A stretch of 64,000 bases of DNA from Hansfordia pulvinata (taxonomy: Eukaryota; Ascomycota; Sordariomycetes; Xylariales): assembly GCA_006538405.1 (NCBI GenBank), contig BJKQ01000008.1, positions 496,001-560,000 of the forward strand, given 5' to 3'. Shown one piece after another: positions 45,569-57,531 of the stretch. The notes under the pieces were generated by a model. It made no database searches and was not told the DNA's origin. It was given only the letters and a program-made list of their open reading frames with translations. The position numbers were made by a program, and so were the translations under genes. Positions within the stretch are counted from its first letter, which is position 1, and each line of letters begins with the position of its first letter.

Positions 45569-48500
45569 TCATTCCGAATCCATCCCGCATAGCACCCGCA
45601 CACAGTCGTCAACCCCCGTTCCAAACGTCTCCCGCGCCTTTTTCTCCACTCGAACCACCGTCTGGAAATCCAGCGTCGCCGTCCACTGGCTCTTGGCCGT
45701 CCAGTCCCCCCTCATCTTCTTCGGCTCCGTCACCGTGATGCTCTCCCCGTTGCGCCACCCAGCCCACCACCAGATCGCCGCGTCCGGCTTCACCTCCCAC
45801 GTCCAGTCGTATAGCTTCCGCACCGTGAACCCGGCCGACCTCATCGCGTGCAAGAAGTCCTTCCACGGGATGTCGGGCACCTCATCGTTCTCTTCACGCA
45901 GGAACAGCCCGGCGAGCACTCGGTAGGCCCGATGGTCAATCGGGAGCTTCCTCAGCTCCCCTTCCCAGTCCACGTTGCTCAACCACTGTTGTCCCTGGAC
46001 GCTCGTACCTCGATCATCCGCCTCCGACGCGCTGGGAGAAGCAGTGGCGGGGCGAGACAACTCGTTGCCATCGCCGCCAGGGCAGCTTTGGCTCACCACG
46101 TTGACGTAGGCCTCCCAGGTTGTTTTTGCGGACAGCTGCATGTCCCCGCCTAACAGCCTCTGCTGCTCGCGGTCATATTCATCCCAAAACGTATTCAATC
46201 TCCGCCGGCCTCTGCTCCGCACAGCACAGAAGTGGCATCTCCATGGCTCATCAAACTGGCAGTGCACTCTCTGGCCCGGCTGGAAAACCACCGGCAACAC
46301 GCGAGAGCTCATTGACAGTTCCTGTACTGGAGAACCCCAGTCCCACAATTTGATGTAGTCCTGAACACATCGGTGCGAGTAAGGCGGCGCGCTCTCTAAC
46401 CCTTCGAAACTGGGCATGAAGACTCGCAGCTGGTCTTTGCACTGTGCGAGAACGGCAAGGTGCCCGAGTCGCGACATCATCAAGTGGCTGACGTGCCCAG
46501 GGACCTCGTCTCTGTGCTTGTGCTTGGCGATCCGATGTAGCTGTCTCGGGAAGCGCTCAGTATTCAAGGGCACACCGGAATTCACCACTTTCCAAGGCTC
46601 GCCGATAGGGATGTCGTCCCAGCTGTGAGTCATCATCCACACCCAAGAGGCAATACTTGACTTCCATGGCTCTTGGGGCTCTTGGGGCTCCTGGTGCTCC
46701 TGTGGTCGGATTTTCTCCACACCCCTAACGAAGGCTGCTTTCACGAATCGGCTGAGCCGTTCGATGAGCGTGTCAATGAACTGGTAACACACGGCGAAAG
46801 CCTTGAGGAGCTTGCCCGGAACCCGGTGCTTGTTGAAGCGTTGTTGTTCCCCCGAAGCCAAGTTCTCGTCATCAGCCATTGCCTGAAGATGGATAAGGGT
46901 CTCCAGCGCTTTGTCCCAAGCCGAAACCCACAAGGTAGCATCTTGCACCAAGAGGCGCACAAGAGGGGAGCTCCAGGTGTAGTTATAGATCTCCGCCCTC
47001 CTGGACCGCCGATTGCGTGGTTGCAGTGTATAGGGCTGAAACGTGTCCAGCAATTCGACATGGCACTCCTTGAAGATGGTTCCCCAGGTCGAGAAGTAAG
47101 ACGGATCGATCTCCAAGAGTCTGAGGTGCTCAATGGCTTCTTTATGCTTGGCCGACACGAACCCAATGAGCCGACCAAGATCTAATCGATGCGCGGGGCG
47201 GTGCACCGAAAGCCGCGCTTCTCGGTCCAAGGCAGGCTCCCGGTTATCGCCTTCGTCGGAATCAGGCCACTCGAAATCGGTTCTTTCCCAGCAGGTGAAG
47301 TGCAACGGCTCTTCCAACTTCTCTTGCAGGATGAGCTCGCACATGGCCACGAGGAAGTCGTATATGCGCTCCTGCACCTGCAGGGTCAGCACGCCGAGTC
47401 TGGGCGAGATGGGCATCGTGAGCTCGGTGACGGCAGTGGGCATGTTTCCTGTGGGCAAGCGCGGCGAGGGGACAAACCTCCCATAGCTCAACTCCCCCTC
47501 CCCGACGAACGCCATGTCGCAGCCCTGCACCTCTCTCAGCTCCTCCCAGGACAGCAGCGAGATAGCCTCGATGCGCTCGGCAAAGCGGACGGCCTGAGAG
47601 TCGCGGATCGCGAAGTGGCCCGGCCCATTGGTGGACCGGTGGCGCAGGATGGTCAGGAGGGTTTCCGGGTAGCGCGAGAGGTCCTGGGCGTTGAAGTGCG
47701 GCCACAGGAAGGGCTCGTGTCGTGGCGCCGGCGGCGCCGGAGGCGAGGGGCCGCTGTCAGACAGACGACGCCGGTGCTCCCCTTCCCAGAGCGCCGTGGC
47801 CGCCCACCGCGACCTCGGCAGGCCGAAGCGGAACTGCGCCCGGGCCCCGGGGACCTCGCGGCTCGCGGCGCGGAAGTCCGGGTCCGCGTGCCGCGGCATG
47901 CGCGGCCAGACGGCCAGGAGGACGTCCCTCCGGGCGCCCGGGCCCATCGTCCGGGAGGTCCAGCGGGAGTGGATGGCGGACAGCTGGGCCGGGGTGAGGG
48001 CGCGCAGGCGGCGGGCGTTGCGGTGGATCGAGGCCGAGTGCGCGGCGGCGTAGCCGCGGATCGTCTCGGGCAGGACGGCGGTGGCGTCGCCGCAGATGGG
48101 GCAGGCTACTAGGGGCAGGACCGGAGGTATGGGCGCGCTGGGGTCCATGTTCTGGCCCGGGGCGTGCGGGCGCAGGTGCATGCGCCCCTGCTGGCAGACC
48201 CGGGCGACGGCGCGCCCCGCGTGCTCCGCCGACGCGCTCCACAGCCCGGGGGCAGGGTGTGCGGCTGCCGGCAGGGGAGCCTCCTGATGTTGGGGTCGGG
48301 CAAGGGGCCTTGCGTGGCTTGGTTGGAGTGAACGGGGGAGGACATTGCCGAGTGCCTGCCTGGTTGTGGTTCGCCGGCCGGCCTTTGGTTTCTGGACTGG
48401 CTGTGGGGTGGGCTGCTCGGGTGAACGGGGAGTGGGTTGAGTAGAGTGTGTTGGCGAGATGGTAAGGGGGTTGTCGGCGTCTTGGTGAGGGGGTGTTGGG

Positions 48501-48640
48501 GGCGAGTTTAGCAGAGCGTCTTGGTTGAGTTGGGTAGAGTGTGTGCCTAAGTTGAGAATGAGAGTGCCGGCGAGTTGAGAGGAGGAGATGCGAGGGTGAT
48601 ATGAAGAAGATGGCAGAGTGATGGCTGAGTAGAGTTGCAT
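45569..48640 (-). CDS. Large protein of unknown function, single exon
   Basis: Continuous frame of 1,023 codons with good coding character from about residue 165 onward. I do not recognise the family. Visible features: a possible zinc-binding pair near the second Met (LVACPICGDAT), a Trp-rich body with segments such as SLLSWEELREVQGC and WIWMMTHSWDD-like stretches, a CHFCAVRSRGRR motif and the C-terminal end DDCVRVLCGMDSE. There is no signal peptide or membrane segment. The start is uncertain. The first 164 residues are Pro/Thr/Gln-rich and partly encoded by a GAGTAGAGTGTGTTGG-type repeat, so translation may begin at the Met at 48148 (MDPSAPIPPVLPLVACPICG), giving about 859 aa. Confidence 0.7.
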   Translation of the reverse strand: MQLYSAITLPSSSYHPRISSSQLAGTLILNLGTHSTQLNQDALLNSPPTPPHQDADNPLTISPTHSTQPTPRSPEQPTPQPVQKPKAGRRTTTRQALGNVLPRSLQPSHARPLARPQHQEAPLPAAAHPAPGLWSASAEHAGRAVARVCQQGRMHLRPHAPGQNMDPSAPIPPVLPLVACPICGDATAVLPETIRGYAAAHSASIHRNARRLRALTPAQLSAIHSRWTSRTMGPGARRDVLLAVWPRMPRHADPDFRAASREVPGARAQFRFGLPRSRWAATALWEGEHRRRLSDSGPSPPAPPAPRHEPFLWPHFNAQDLSRYPETLLTILRHRSTNGPGHFAIRDSQAVRFAERIEAISLLSWEELREVQGCDMAFVGEGELSYGRFVPSPRLPTGNMPTAVTELTMPISPRLGVLTLQVQERIYDFLVAMCELILQEKLEEPLHFTCWERTDFEWPDSDEGDNREPALDREARLSVHRPAHRLDLGRLIGFVSAKHKEAIEHLRLLEIDPSYFSTWGTIFKECHVELLDTFQPYTLQPRNRRSRRAEIYNYTWSSPLVRLLVQDATLWVSAWDKALETLIHLQAMADDENLASGEQQRFNKHRVPGKLLKAFAVCYQFIDTLIERLSRFVKAAFVRGVEKIRPQEHQEPQEPQEPWKSSIASWVWMMTHSWDDIPIGEPWKVVNSGVPLNTERFPRQLHRIAKHKHRDEVPGHVSHLMMSRLGHLAVLAQCKDQLRVFMPSFEGLESAPPYSHRCVQDYIKLWDWGSPVQELSMSSRVLPVVFQPGQRVHCQFDEPWRCHFCAVRSRGRRRLNTFWDEYDREQQRLLGGDMQLSAKTTWEAYVNVVSQSCPGGDGNELSRPATASPSASEADDRGTSVQGQQWLSNVDWEGELRKLPIDHRAYRVLAGLFLREENDEVPDIPWKDFLHAMRSAGFTVRKLYDWTWEVKPDAAIWWWAGWRNGESITVTEPKKMRGDWTAKSQWTATLDFQTVVRVEKKARETFGTGVDDCVRVLCGMDSE

Positions 48641-50386
48641 CGAGAGTCTTCTGTAGAGTTGTCGATGATCCAGAGAGACTCGGAGGATGACTTTGAAGGG
48701 GACTCGGATGGAGGTCAGAGATGGGTCGAGGACAGAAATCGGTGGGTTCAGATAGTAGCTTCTGAAAGTGGTGACAGTCGGAACGAAGAGGTGCGTGTCA
48801 AGAGAGGGTGGCGGCGTTAAAGTACGGGATCCCTCCCCCGGGTCCGTTGGCCACGAGAAGCGTGTCTTGTCTGGCCCGAAGGGGATAAAACTTGATTCTA
48901 TCCAGTGTTCAGAATGGGCACTGAGGCATTCGGACGGACCCTTTGAACAGCCGCGCCCATGCCAGAGTGTGCCAGCTGGGATTCACTGATCAGCCAGCCA
49001 GGGGGGTTTCTGTTTACTGCTTTGCTGGAGCTGACCAGCTAGCCAGGGGGCTTGCTGTTTACTGCTTTGCTGAACATTCAACACCCTGACGGCAGCACAC
49101 ACACACACACACACACATGTTGAGTCCTCAGGGAGGGGAGTGAAGGCGCGCCGCGCCACGTTCAGGCTTGGCGTGACGGGGCGGGGCCGGGATGTTTGTG
49201 CGGAGGTCAGGTTCGGCTGTATAGTTGGACGTGGCTCGTCTGAACGGGGGGGGGGGCGTGGGGTGGGGTGGGTTGGTTTTCCGTCGTGTTTTCTTAGAAT
49301 AGGGGGTGACAGACGGGGGGAGGGGGGGGGGGGGGCTGTTCCACTCCCGGCTCTCTTGGCCTTTGCGAAATCTCGAGAGGCAGAGCCTGTTGAATGGAAG
49401 CAGCTTCGGGCTCCGGCTGCCTTTCAAGGTCATCGTCCCCCCAATCCTTCCCCTCTTCTCCTCCCGAACGGACGGGGAGTTGCCCTGGGGGCCGGGGCCG
49501 CCGTGAATGGATGCTCCCAGGTTGCGGTGGTTGCTGTGTGCCTAGGTTGTCGTGATGCAGGGACACAGTTTTGAAGTGTTGACTTCGGCCAGAGCCACGA
49601 TCTAGCGCGTCACACTGGCAAAAGGGGGCCAGGGACGCTCTGAGAGACAGACAGACAGAGAGAGAGAGAGAGAAAGAAAGAGAGGTGACAGCCAGGTGTC
49701 CAAGCGTGTCGTCTATCCGTAGGGTCTGGTTGGAGCAGTACCCAATTCGAGGCAGACACAGCCCTAGTCGAGTTGATGCGCAGGTACGCACCTGAGCTGC
49801 AATAATCGGGGTATAAGAGGGCGACGAGGTGAGAATGCCGGATGCATTGTCATGTGGAGATGCTGGGTCGCGCAGAAACAATAGCCTCGCCAGAGGGGAG
49901 TTATCGGTACTGCCGCTGCAAATTGGAGCAGGTGGCTGAACAGTCGGGCTTCTCTCAAGAGAGAGAGAGAGAGAGAGAGCGGGACTCGCGCCCATATGCC
50001 CAATGCTGAACACTTTCCTCAACAGTCTGCTGTTAAAGAAGGCACCTCTGTACAGACTGCATCTCACTTTATCACAATTTCAAGAGACCGGCGACAGTTG
50101 ATGAATCGCAGCACTGCCTGCGAGCGTGGGGCGTTTGTGATATAGGCTGCCGCTCGTTTCCGCTCGCGAACGCGACACGGGGCCCTTTCGTCTGATCACC
50201 AGGCGCCCCCTAAGCGGACAGATGTAGTAGATACATACAATACGGATATGTACAGTTATACAGTAGTTTTATGTGCTTGTGTCTCGCTTCCGAAAGCACA
50301 GGGCCAGACACGCGGCTCTGCAAACGCTGGGCATCGACGCTGGTACGAAACAGTCACCCTCTCAACATTTTCCACCTGATATCAGC
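48641..50386. other. Intergenic region with short tandem repeats
   Basis: Contains a 42-nt near-perfect tandem duplication (48986-49027 and 49031-49072), a (CA)n run at about 49098-49117, poly-G runs near 49243 and 49320, and two GA tracts. No gene is supported. Confidence 0.6.
48986..49072. repeat. 42-nt tandem duplication
   Basis: Two copies, each beginning CTGA.CAG and ending TGTTTACTGCTTTGCTG, separated by 3 nt and differing at only a few positions. Confidence 0.85.
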
Positions 50387-52472
50387 TCAGCACACCCTCA
50401 CCCCGCACACCTCGACACCCTTGAGTTGAACAACGGCGTCGCGGTCGAGGTAAATCTGCGCAAGCTGCACAGCAAACTCCCCGTCGGCAGCGCTCCACAG
50501 GTCCAGTCCCATAGCTGTGAGTGTGTCGCCGGTGATCCGGATGTCCTCGTCCTCGCTGCGTCGGCTGCCCAGCAGAGCAGCATTGTCGTCGTCATCATCA
50601 TCATCCTGCTCGTCATCTCCGTCCAGTCTTATACCATCGCCCATTCTGCTGCCGCTGCTTCCTGCCACATCCGTCAAAGTCCCCAGGATCTGTGTGGTCA
50701 AGCGGTGGAAATACGCGATGGTAGCAAGCTCGGCACGGGCCTCCTCAGTCGGGTCGTCGTGGAACATGGCGGATGGAGCCATTGAGGGGCGCCGGGCGAG
50801 GCTGGAGATGGAGGTGGACGTGGCCTCGGTGGCAGCATGAGACCCAGCTGGGGCGTTCGCATTCCGGTTGCCACGACCTCCCCCGGATGGTGCCGCTGGC
50901 GTAGACCGAGGCATACGCATCGCAGTGAGGTCCGACAGCAGGCCAGCGTCGGCGGCGGCCTCTTCAGCCTCGTCGCCGCGGGCCTGCTCCCCAGCCGAGG
51001 CCCACCACATGAACCCGTTGTAGGCGAGGGCAGTCCAGCTGAGCGGCTCCGTGACGGCATCCAACGCCTCATCAGTAACGTGGGCGCTGCCGTCCCCGCC
51101 GTGCAGGAGGGGCTGGGCCGTGGAAGCGCGCGACAAAGCCGGTGACAGGGGGGAGAGCCGGTCTGCAGCTCCTTCTGGATGCGCGCCAGGCCGGTCTTGA
51201 GAGTGCGGAAGCGGCGCAAGTCGCGCTGCGAGGCGCGTATGGGCCTGCCCTTTGGGCTCTCCACAGTCGGCCAGGCGTGAGTGCGGGCGCGGGAGGCGTG
51301 TTGAGGAGGCATGGTGATGAGCATGTCCCACAGCGTATCCTTGATGGTCAGAATGGTGTCGGTGGTGCAGGCGATCCAGCCGGTGCCAGCCTCGTCATCA
51401 CCTTCGCTGGAGGGTTCCGCATCCTGGGCCAGGAAAGGGATGTCGTGAACGCCGACAGTGAAGAGAGGGCGCAGACGAGATGGCGGAGAGCCCGGCGGAA
51501 GAGACTCGTAGGTGGAAAGAGGAATATTCGAGAGAATAGATATGTTGTACACTGGAAGCAGGTCAGCAGGCGCCAGGGACACAGCACAGGGGCAAGTAGG
51601 ACTCACCAAAATTGTTCACCTCGTGGAGTGGCGCGTGGCACGATATGAGGATGCGCTTGCGCAAGAGAGCCGCGCGGTGTATGGGGAAGATGAGGGGGCC
51701 GAAGGTGTCGAGCAGCTGCATGAGGCTCCATGCCGGGTGGAAAGAAGACAGGTGATGGTCCTGGGGAATGAGCGCGGCGCCGTCCGAGGCGGAGCGGTTG
51801 CGCTTGTGGCGGGGCTGGGGCCGTTGCGGCGTCGGGTCTTGGGATTGCTCATCGCCAGCGGCATTTTCGTCCCAGTACTGCTGGAGGATAGCGGTGTCGG
51901 CTGCGCCAGTGACTAGGCTACTGTACGGAAGCGTCAGTCCGGTCCGAAGCGAAGGGAAGGGGGGGGGGGGGGGGGGTTGGAAGAGAGACGTACGTAGCCA
52001 AGCTCTTCAAGCTTTCAGCATGCCTCCACGCCCTGCCAAGACGGCCGTAGCTAAGGGGGACGAGGACACCCACGGCGAGCATGCGGGCGTTGCGCTGGGC
52101 TTGGTCCTCGGTGGGCAGGTTGACGAAGGCGCTGAGTCCGGCGTAGCGGTCATGGACAAAGTAGACAAGGTCGTTGGGGACGGTGTGCAGGCCCGAGGGC
52201 AGCGACTTGTACTCGACGACGCCGTCGAGCGACAGGTCGGGGTCGGCGGTGCGCTTCCATGTCAGGGTGTAGCCAGCCTTGACGTCGAAGTCGATGAGGA
52301 ATAAGGCGGACAGGGGCGGCAGGTCCGGGAGGGCGGCGGCGGCCGAGGCGGAGGCCGGGCCGGACTGGGGATGAGGAGCGGGGGACGAGTCGTGGTCGGA
52401 GGTGCGGGAGGGCGAGGCGGAGGGGGGTAGGCGGACGTGGAGGTCCGGCTGGCCACGGCGGGTCGCCGCCAT
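50387..52472 (-). CDS. DENND11/LCHN-like (Anr2 family) protein, one apparent frameshift
   Basis: DENN-related protein of the Anr2/LCHN (DUF4484-type) family, probably a membrane-trafficking regulator. Exons: 51994-52472, 51607-51920 and 50387-51551. Exon 1 has ALFLIDFDVKAGYTLTWKR, VEYKSLPSGLHTV, YFVHDRYAGLSAFVNLPTE and VGVLVPLSYGRLGRAWRH. Exon 2 has FHPAWSLMQLLDTFGPLIFP. Exon 3 begins VYNISILSNIPLSTYESLPP and ends KGVEVCGVRVC. Within exon 3 the conserved frame jumps by one base at about 51145-51165, next to a run of six G/C bases: the upstream frame reads IQKELQTG and the downstream frame LSPLSPALSRAS. No intron explains this; adding one base makes the total length a multiple of three. The start could also be 52628, but that extension is a low-complexity Arg-rich stretch. 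Confidence 0.82.
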
Positions 52473-54196
52473 GGCGGGCGACGTGCGTGTCGTGGGTGGA
52501 AGCGGGCGGCGTCGGCGTCGGTGTCGGCGTCGGTGTCGGAGAGGGTGGGCTTGATTGGCGAGGGATGCGACGGCCGAGTTGGCGATGGCGTCAATGGGGA
52601 GAGGTGGAGCGGGTCCGGGGGGCTGCAATTGAGCGTCGTGCGTGGTGTGGTGTTCGGTGTCCGCTGATGAGGGGGTGCAGCAAGAGCTCGAGAGACGGGC
52701 CGCTGTCTCGAGGGGCGGGCTGCGTATGAGCCAGCAGGACGGCCGGCGAAGTCCTGTTGTCGGGAGGCTGAGGCCGAGAGCCTACCTCAGTTAGGTACTC
52801 GTGCAGGAGGACGGACTCGAGCGACGACGTGTCGTAGGAGCGGAGGGTCGTCCAATTCAAGTTGCGCCCATTCCCGCGCAGGTGAGGGAGCACGGAGGCA
52901 AGGTACCCGAGTACTCCAGTGTACGGAGCACTCCATCCAATTAGCCCGGTGATCCATCCGGGTTCCTCCAGATGGTGTCAGAACGTCCCGCCCTGCTGCA
53001 TGTGTCACACGCATACGTGTAGAAGTATGAGTACTCCGACTTCGGCACATGAGCGGGACAAACCCGCGTATAGCGACATGGCAGGTGAAGCGCGCGACAA
53101 CAGGGTCCAGGGGGACGGGCAGCACGGGCAGGAACGGCAGCGTGGCAGGCACGCAGACCAACGGGCAGGCACATGGATGTCTGCTGGCTCTAGCCCATTT
53201 TCAGACTTACTTCCCTCATCGGGCGTTCCCCAGTGTATGCGCATATCCACACTTTGATGCAGCCAATCTACTCGTACATTCATGTAGTACATCAGTACAT
53301 CAATACCTTGGGTATGATCTACTACTACCTGTGTGTCAATTCCTTCGACAAAGCCCGTCTGATATGGCTTGCTCACTTGGCTTTTCCCAGTGACAGAGTC
53401 CAGCGGCGGCCGTAGGAGAGGAGACTTCTCTCAGTGCGGCTCTGTTAAGGATCAATGAAGCGTGGAACGTCCGCTCTAGTTACCTGGTAGTTAAGTAGAC
53501 ATTGCCCCCTTCTGGGCTCCCCCGGTCGGTCACAGTGGTAGATACAGAGCAACCACCACCCTCCCGCGGCATCACCATACCTACCTCTGAGTACCTACAT
53601 CTTAACTCGTGAATAACTTATTTCATGAAGTGGTCAGGTAGGTACCCTCGCGCCCAGCAACATCTCCATCCCGTTCAACCAAGGGCCACGCCTCACCCCG
53701 CCACGCCAGCGACGAGTAATTCATCACCCAGGCATCAGTGTAGCCAGGCTGCCATTGTTGGCGTACTACCTCCCGCCCCGCCGGCTGCAACCAGGCACCC
53801 AAGCAGGCCGCGAAGCTCGACTCGTTTCTTGGCCCCCCCTTTCACTACCCGACCACGCCATGCCCGGGGCAACTAAGGTAGACACAACACCTTACTTGGC
53901 CCCGCGCGAGAAGAAATCAAGGCGACGCGAGGCCTCAGCTGCTCCGCACCACACTACACAAGGCTGCCACGCGTGCGCGGAAGGGCGACGCACGAGTAGT
54001 GGTGGGCCGGCCAAATACGTCAATGTCTAGAACGCCCCGACTATATTAGACCCAATGCGCCCCGTAGAATCGCAGCTAGGAAGACCAATCTATCATCCAC
54101 TTTCAATTCACTGCCCGCTCCTCGTTCAATGGGAGAACAGCAAGTATAGTACAAGGTGGTGGCACACACTGATACACACATCTCCCCCAAGACACC
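52473..54196. other. Divergent promoter region
   Basis: Lies between the Anr2-like gene (-) and the epimerase-like gene (+). Contains several TACTCGTAC-like and GGTACC words. No gene is supported. Confidence 0.55.
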
Positions 54197-55174
54197 ATGA
54201 AAGTCCTCGTCGTGGGCGCCAGCGGCATGATCGGCGGCGAGGCCCTGCGCCAGACCCTGGCGCGCCCCGACGTGACGGCCGTCGTCGCTCTCGTGCGCCG
54301 CCCGTTACCGCCGCAGCCCGACTCCGCCCGAACAAATGACCCCCGTCTGCGCACCGTCGTGCTGTCCGACTTTGCCGCGTGGCCCGAGGACCTGCTGCGC
54401 GAACATTCGGATGCCGTCGGAATGATCTGGTGAGCTGCTCTTCCCTGATCTGCCCTTGCCCTTTAACACGGGATTCCTGCTCGGTTCTCTCCAAGTGATT
54501 GAGTTGCAATCCCTGCCGCCTCGCATCGGACGAGGAACCGGGGCAACCGCTGACTGACACTGTCTCCTCGTCAGGGCTATGGGCTCGTACAACGGCAGCC
54601 AGGAGGCTGACCTCGATTACCCGCTCGCCTTCGTCGACAGCATGGCGCGCGTTCTTGAGGCGCGGGAGCCTCGGTCCGCACGCACCCCTTTCCGCTGCGT
54701 TCACCTGAGTGGCAAGTTTGTAAGGCAGGACCAGGAGGAAAAGCTGTGTTTCCTGGAGAAGCCACGTAAACTGAAGGTCCGTGAGCCCCCCTGAACCCCC
54801 TCCCTCTGTCATATGAACACCTTATAGGCCCCCTTCGCCGCCGCCGAAGCTGACACGTTGCGCACGGTTGGGGCGAATAGGGCCTTCTGGAGTCCCGGGC
54901 ACTGGCTTTCGCCGATGCACATGCTGAGGTCTGGCGTACAATCATCGTGCGGCCGGGCCCCGTACTCTCGCGCGGCGTCTGGGCTGGCCCCCGCAGCTTC
55001 ACTGCCGCAGTTCTGGGCGACGACATGGCCGTTCGAATCGAAGAGCTGGGCACGTACATGGCGTTCCTCGTCGCTGCAGGCGAGCAAGACAGCAGGGAAG
55101 AGGGGACCCTGATCGAGAATGGCTGCATCGTCCGCAAGGGGCGGGAGCTGCTTTCACAGCAGAAAAGCCCGTAG
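54197..55174 (+). CDS. Atypical NAD(P)-binding epimerase-like protein
   Basis: Rossmann-fold protein of the atypical short-chain dehydrogenase group (NmrA/YbjT-like). Three exons: 54197-54429, 54575-54776 and 54881-55174, giving 242 aa. It starts MKVLVVGASGMIGGEAL, with the GxxGxxG dinucleotide-binding loop. Strand-helix segments follow in the expected order: VVALVRRPLP, VVLSDFAAWPEDLL, WAMGSYN, FRCVHLSGKFVRQDQE and VWRTIIVRPGPVLSRG. The canonical Tyr-x3-Lys of classical dehydrogenases is absent. The last intron (54777-54880) uses GTCCGT as donor, CTGAC as branch site and GAATAG as acceptor. An AG further upstream (CTTATAG) would lead into a frame that lacks the conserved IIVRPGPVL segment. 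The substrate is unknown. Convergent with the regulator gene downstream. Confidence 0.82.
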
Positions 55175-55449
55175 CAAGCCTGTAGGCTCAGTGGAGCTGG
55201 CCTGGCTCCCCAACCACACTCTCCCCTCCTTTTTCTGTGTAAGGCGATGATGGCGGGCGATCGATCCTTATCCACTGGCCCTGTCGATGAAGCTACCAGA
55301 CAGCACAGACGTGTCTTGAAATCGACACCCGGATTCCCCTCGTACTGTCATTTCGTCTCGCGTGAGCTGCGCATCGGCCAATTACTGCATGTAGACAGGA
55401 TGCATGACAGGAGGAATGAAAGAGCTGCTGTGATATGTCGGAACGGACA

Positions 55450-57531
55450 TCAAACCCCCCAGCTCGATCTCCTCTGATATGCCCGAGGGCTTGAGTCTTC
55501 TGATGGAGCACGTGGCGCGGAGAAAATGAGGCTGACAAGCTGTGCGGGCGCGCCTTTGGGGTCGATGAGCGGCAGGATGGACGAGGCAAGAATATCGGCG
55601 ATGCCTGACTGTCCTGAGCACAACATGGCTGCTTCGATCGCTGGGACTTGCCACGGGTACAAACCCGGCACGTAAAAGTTGTTGGCCAGGACGGGGTTGG
55701 CGAGACTCAGCATGCTGGTCATGAGGTCGACAAACTCCTCGGCTTGCGGATCCCGCACCGAAGCTCTGCTGTATTCCTGGAACACGCCGACGCTGCGCTC
55801 GAGCAGGGCCCAGTCCGAGTCCCAACCGAGGGGAACAGTCGGGTTCAGTTGGGCTTGCTGAAACTGGACCTTGCACAGGATCAGGCAGAGCGACATCACG
55901 CAGATGTTCTGATCCATGGTTCGGCAGCGGGTGTGCGGAGTCCCGCTGTGCATCTGGCCAAAGTATCGCATCAGAGGTATGCGCGTGGCCTCGAGACATT
56001 TCTCCAGTGCCTCCATCGAGAAATGCTCGGGCGACCCGAGACCAAAGGGCAAGTACGCGTACATCTCCAACATGAAGAACCACAGCTGGGACACGAGACG
56101 ATCGATTTCCGCGCTCTCGTCCCAGGACCACCAATGCGCAGGCAAGCGTTCCTTGATCTTGAAGAGCCCCTTTTCTATCTCTTCCAGGCTCTTGGCGTCG
56201 CGGTGGAGCCCGCAGGCGTTTCTGTGCGCCACAGTCGCGGAAACCGTGCAAAGTTGGCGTTGAACGGTGGTGTCGGAGTCCTCGAACGGATCATGCCAGT
56301 TGGCGGGATCCGGGCCGAATGGCATCATGCTGATACCGGCCTGTAAGCCCATCACCAGACTGATATAGCAGTCGCCACCTACTAACGTGTACCACAGACG
56401 GCGACGGGCGGCCAGCTCAGGACTGGGAATGGTGCGTTGGGTCACAGCGAAGCTATGATGGAGGCCCTGCAACTGAGCAAGGTCCACAGCTCTCCTGAAG
56501 GTCATCCATGACTTGCGGACGGATACCTGCAAAAGCTGGACCATTCCCAGCATCAGCATGCATTCGAGCCCTTCCATCGATGCGGCTTCTTCCCGGCGTG
56601 TCAACAAGAAGTCGTCGATGTGATCGCTGAGCACGGCCGCACCACCGCGAAGGCCACCCCATTTGATCGAGCCGATTTGGAACGCCGGTGGGAGGTGCTG
56701 GCTGTACAGGGTTAGGGTTAAAAGGGTCTTGGCGATGACCATTGGCGACTGTTTCGCAATGTTCCCAACGTCCATCAGCTTGTGTGCCTCGTTGGGATCT
56801 TTATGCGCCTCCTTGGGCTTGTTGTAGCTGGCGCGGGCGTTGGAGGGGCCCCAGAGCCAGGTAATGGTCTGCGTGACAAGGAGGGTGGCGTCGTGCTGGT
56901 TCGGAAGAAGCGACACGAGCGCATCTTTGCTTGGGTCTGGCGACGTGTTGAAATCGAAACTGGGACCTGGCAGCCCGAAAGGCAGAGGCATAGAGGCCGA
57001 TGACCGATGGAGCTGGCCGGGTCAGCATCAGGATATCCGGACTGTTCTGCGCATTCGCCACGGAGCCCACCCAGCTGAGCACCTACAAGATTGTTCCATA
57101 GATCGGTAACAGGCTTTTGCTCGTTACTACTCGGATCACTTCGGCCCTCGGCCGAGCCCAGACCAGCCGCGCCGCCCATTCTTTCGTTCAGGAGCATTTC
57201 CAGCATACGTTCAATGCGAGTCAGCCGTGGCGACATGGGCATTTTCTCGAGTTGGGTTGATGGAGAGTCGTTGTGCTGTTTGTCGGCGTCGTCGGGGGCT
57301 CGGAGGGTGCAACGAATGCCCGTCTTGGTGCACTCGGCGCATGTGCTGGCATCCTCGCGGGTGAGCGAGCACTTGACTTTGCGCATGCGACCTGGTAGGG
57401 TGTCAGTCGCGCCACGGCCACGACACGGGGGCACGTATATGTAACGTCGTGCTGGGCCACCTACATTGATAGCAGCTGCGAGTATTGCGCCGCAGGCGCC
57501 GGCGTTGTGGCTCGCCATCCATTGTGGACAT
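55450..57531 (-). CDS. Zn2Cys6 transcription factor with fungal-specific regulatory domain
   Basis: Nuclear DNA-binding regulator. Exons: 57465-57531, 57087-57391 and 55450-57012, giving 644 aa. The zinc cluster is split by intron 1 and reads Cys20-x2-Cys23-x6-Cys30-x9-Cys40-x2-Cys43-x6-Cys50 (SCYQCRMRKVKCS ... CAECTKTGIRC). The middle homology region in exon 3 includes GLECMLMLGMVQLLQVS, SWMTFRRAVDLAQLQGLHH and RRRLWYTLVGGDCYISLVMG. Intron 2 has a GTAGGT donor, CTGAC branch and GGCCAG acceptor, all in phase. A second in-frame ATG at 57522 is a possible start. The gene ends about 275 bases from the epimerase-like gene, tail to tail. Its targets are unknown. Confidence 0.9.

Noticed and set aside
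54828..54880. Alternative acceptor CTTATAG for the last intron of the epimerase-like gene
   Set aside because: It leads into a frame that lacks the conserved IIVRPGPVL segment. The later AG (GAATAG), with a CTGAC branch, restores it.
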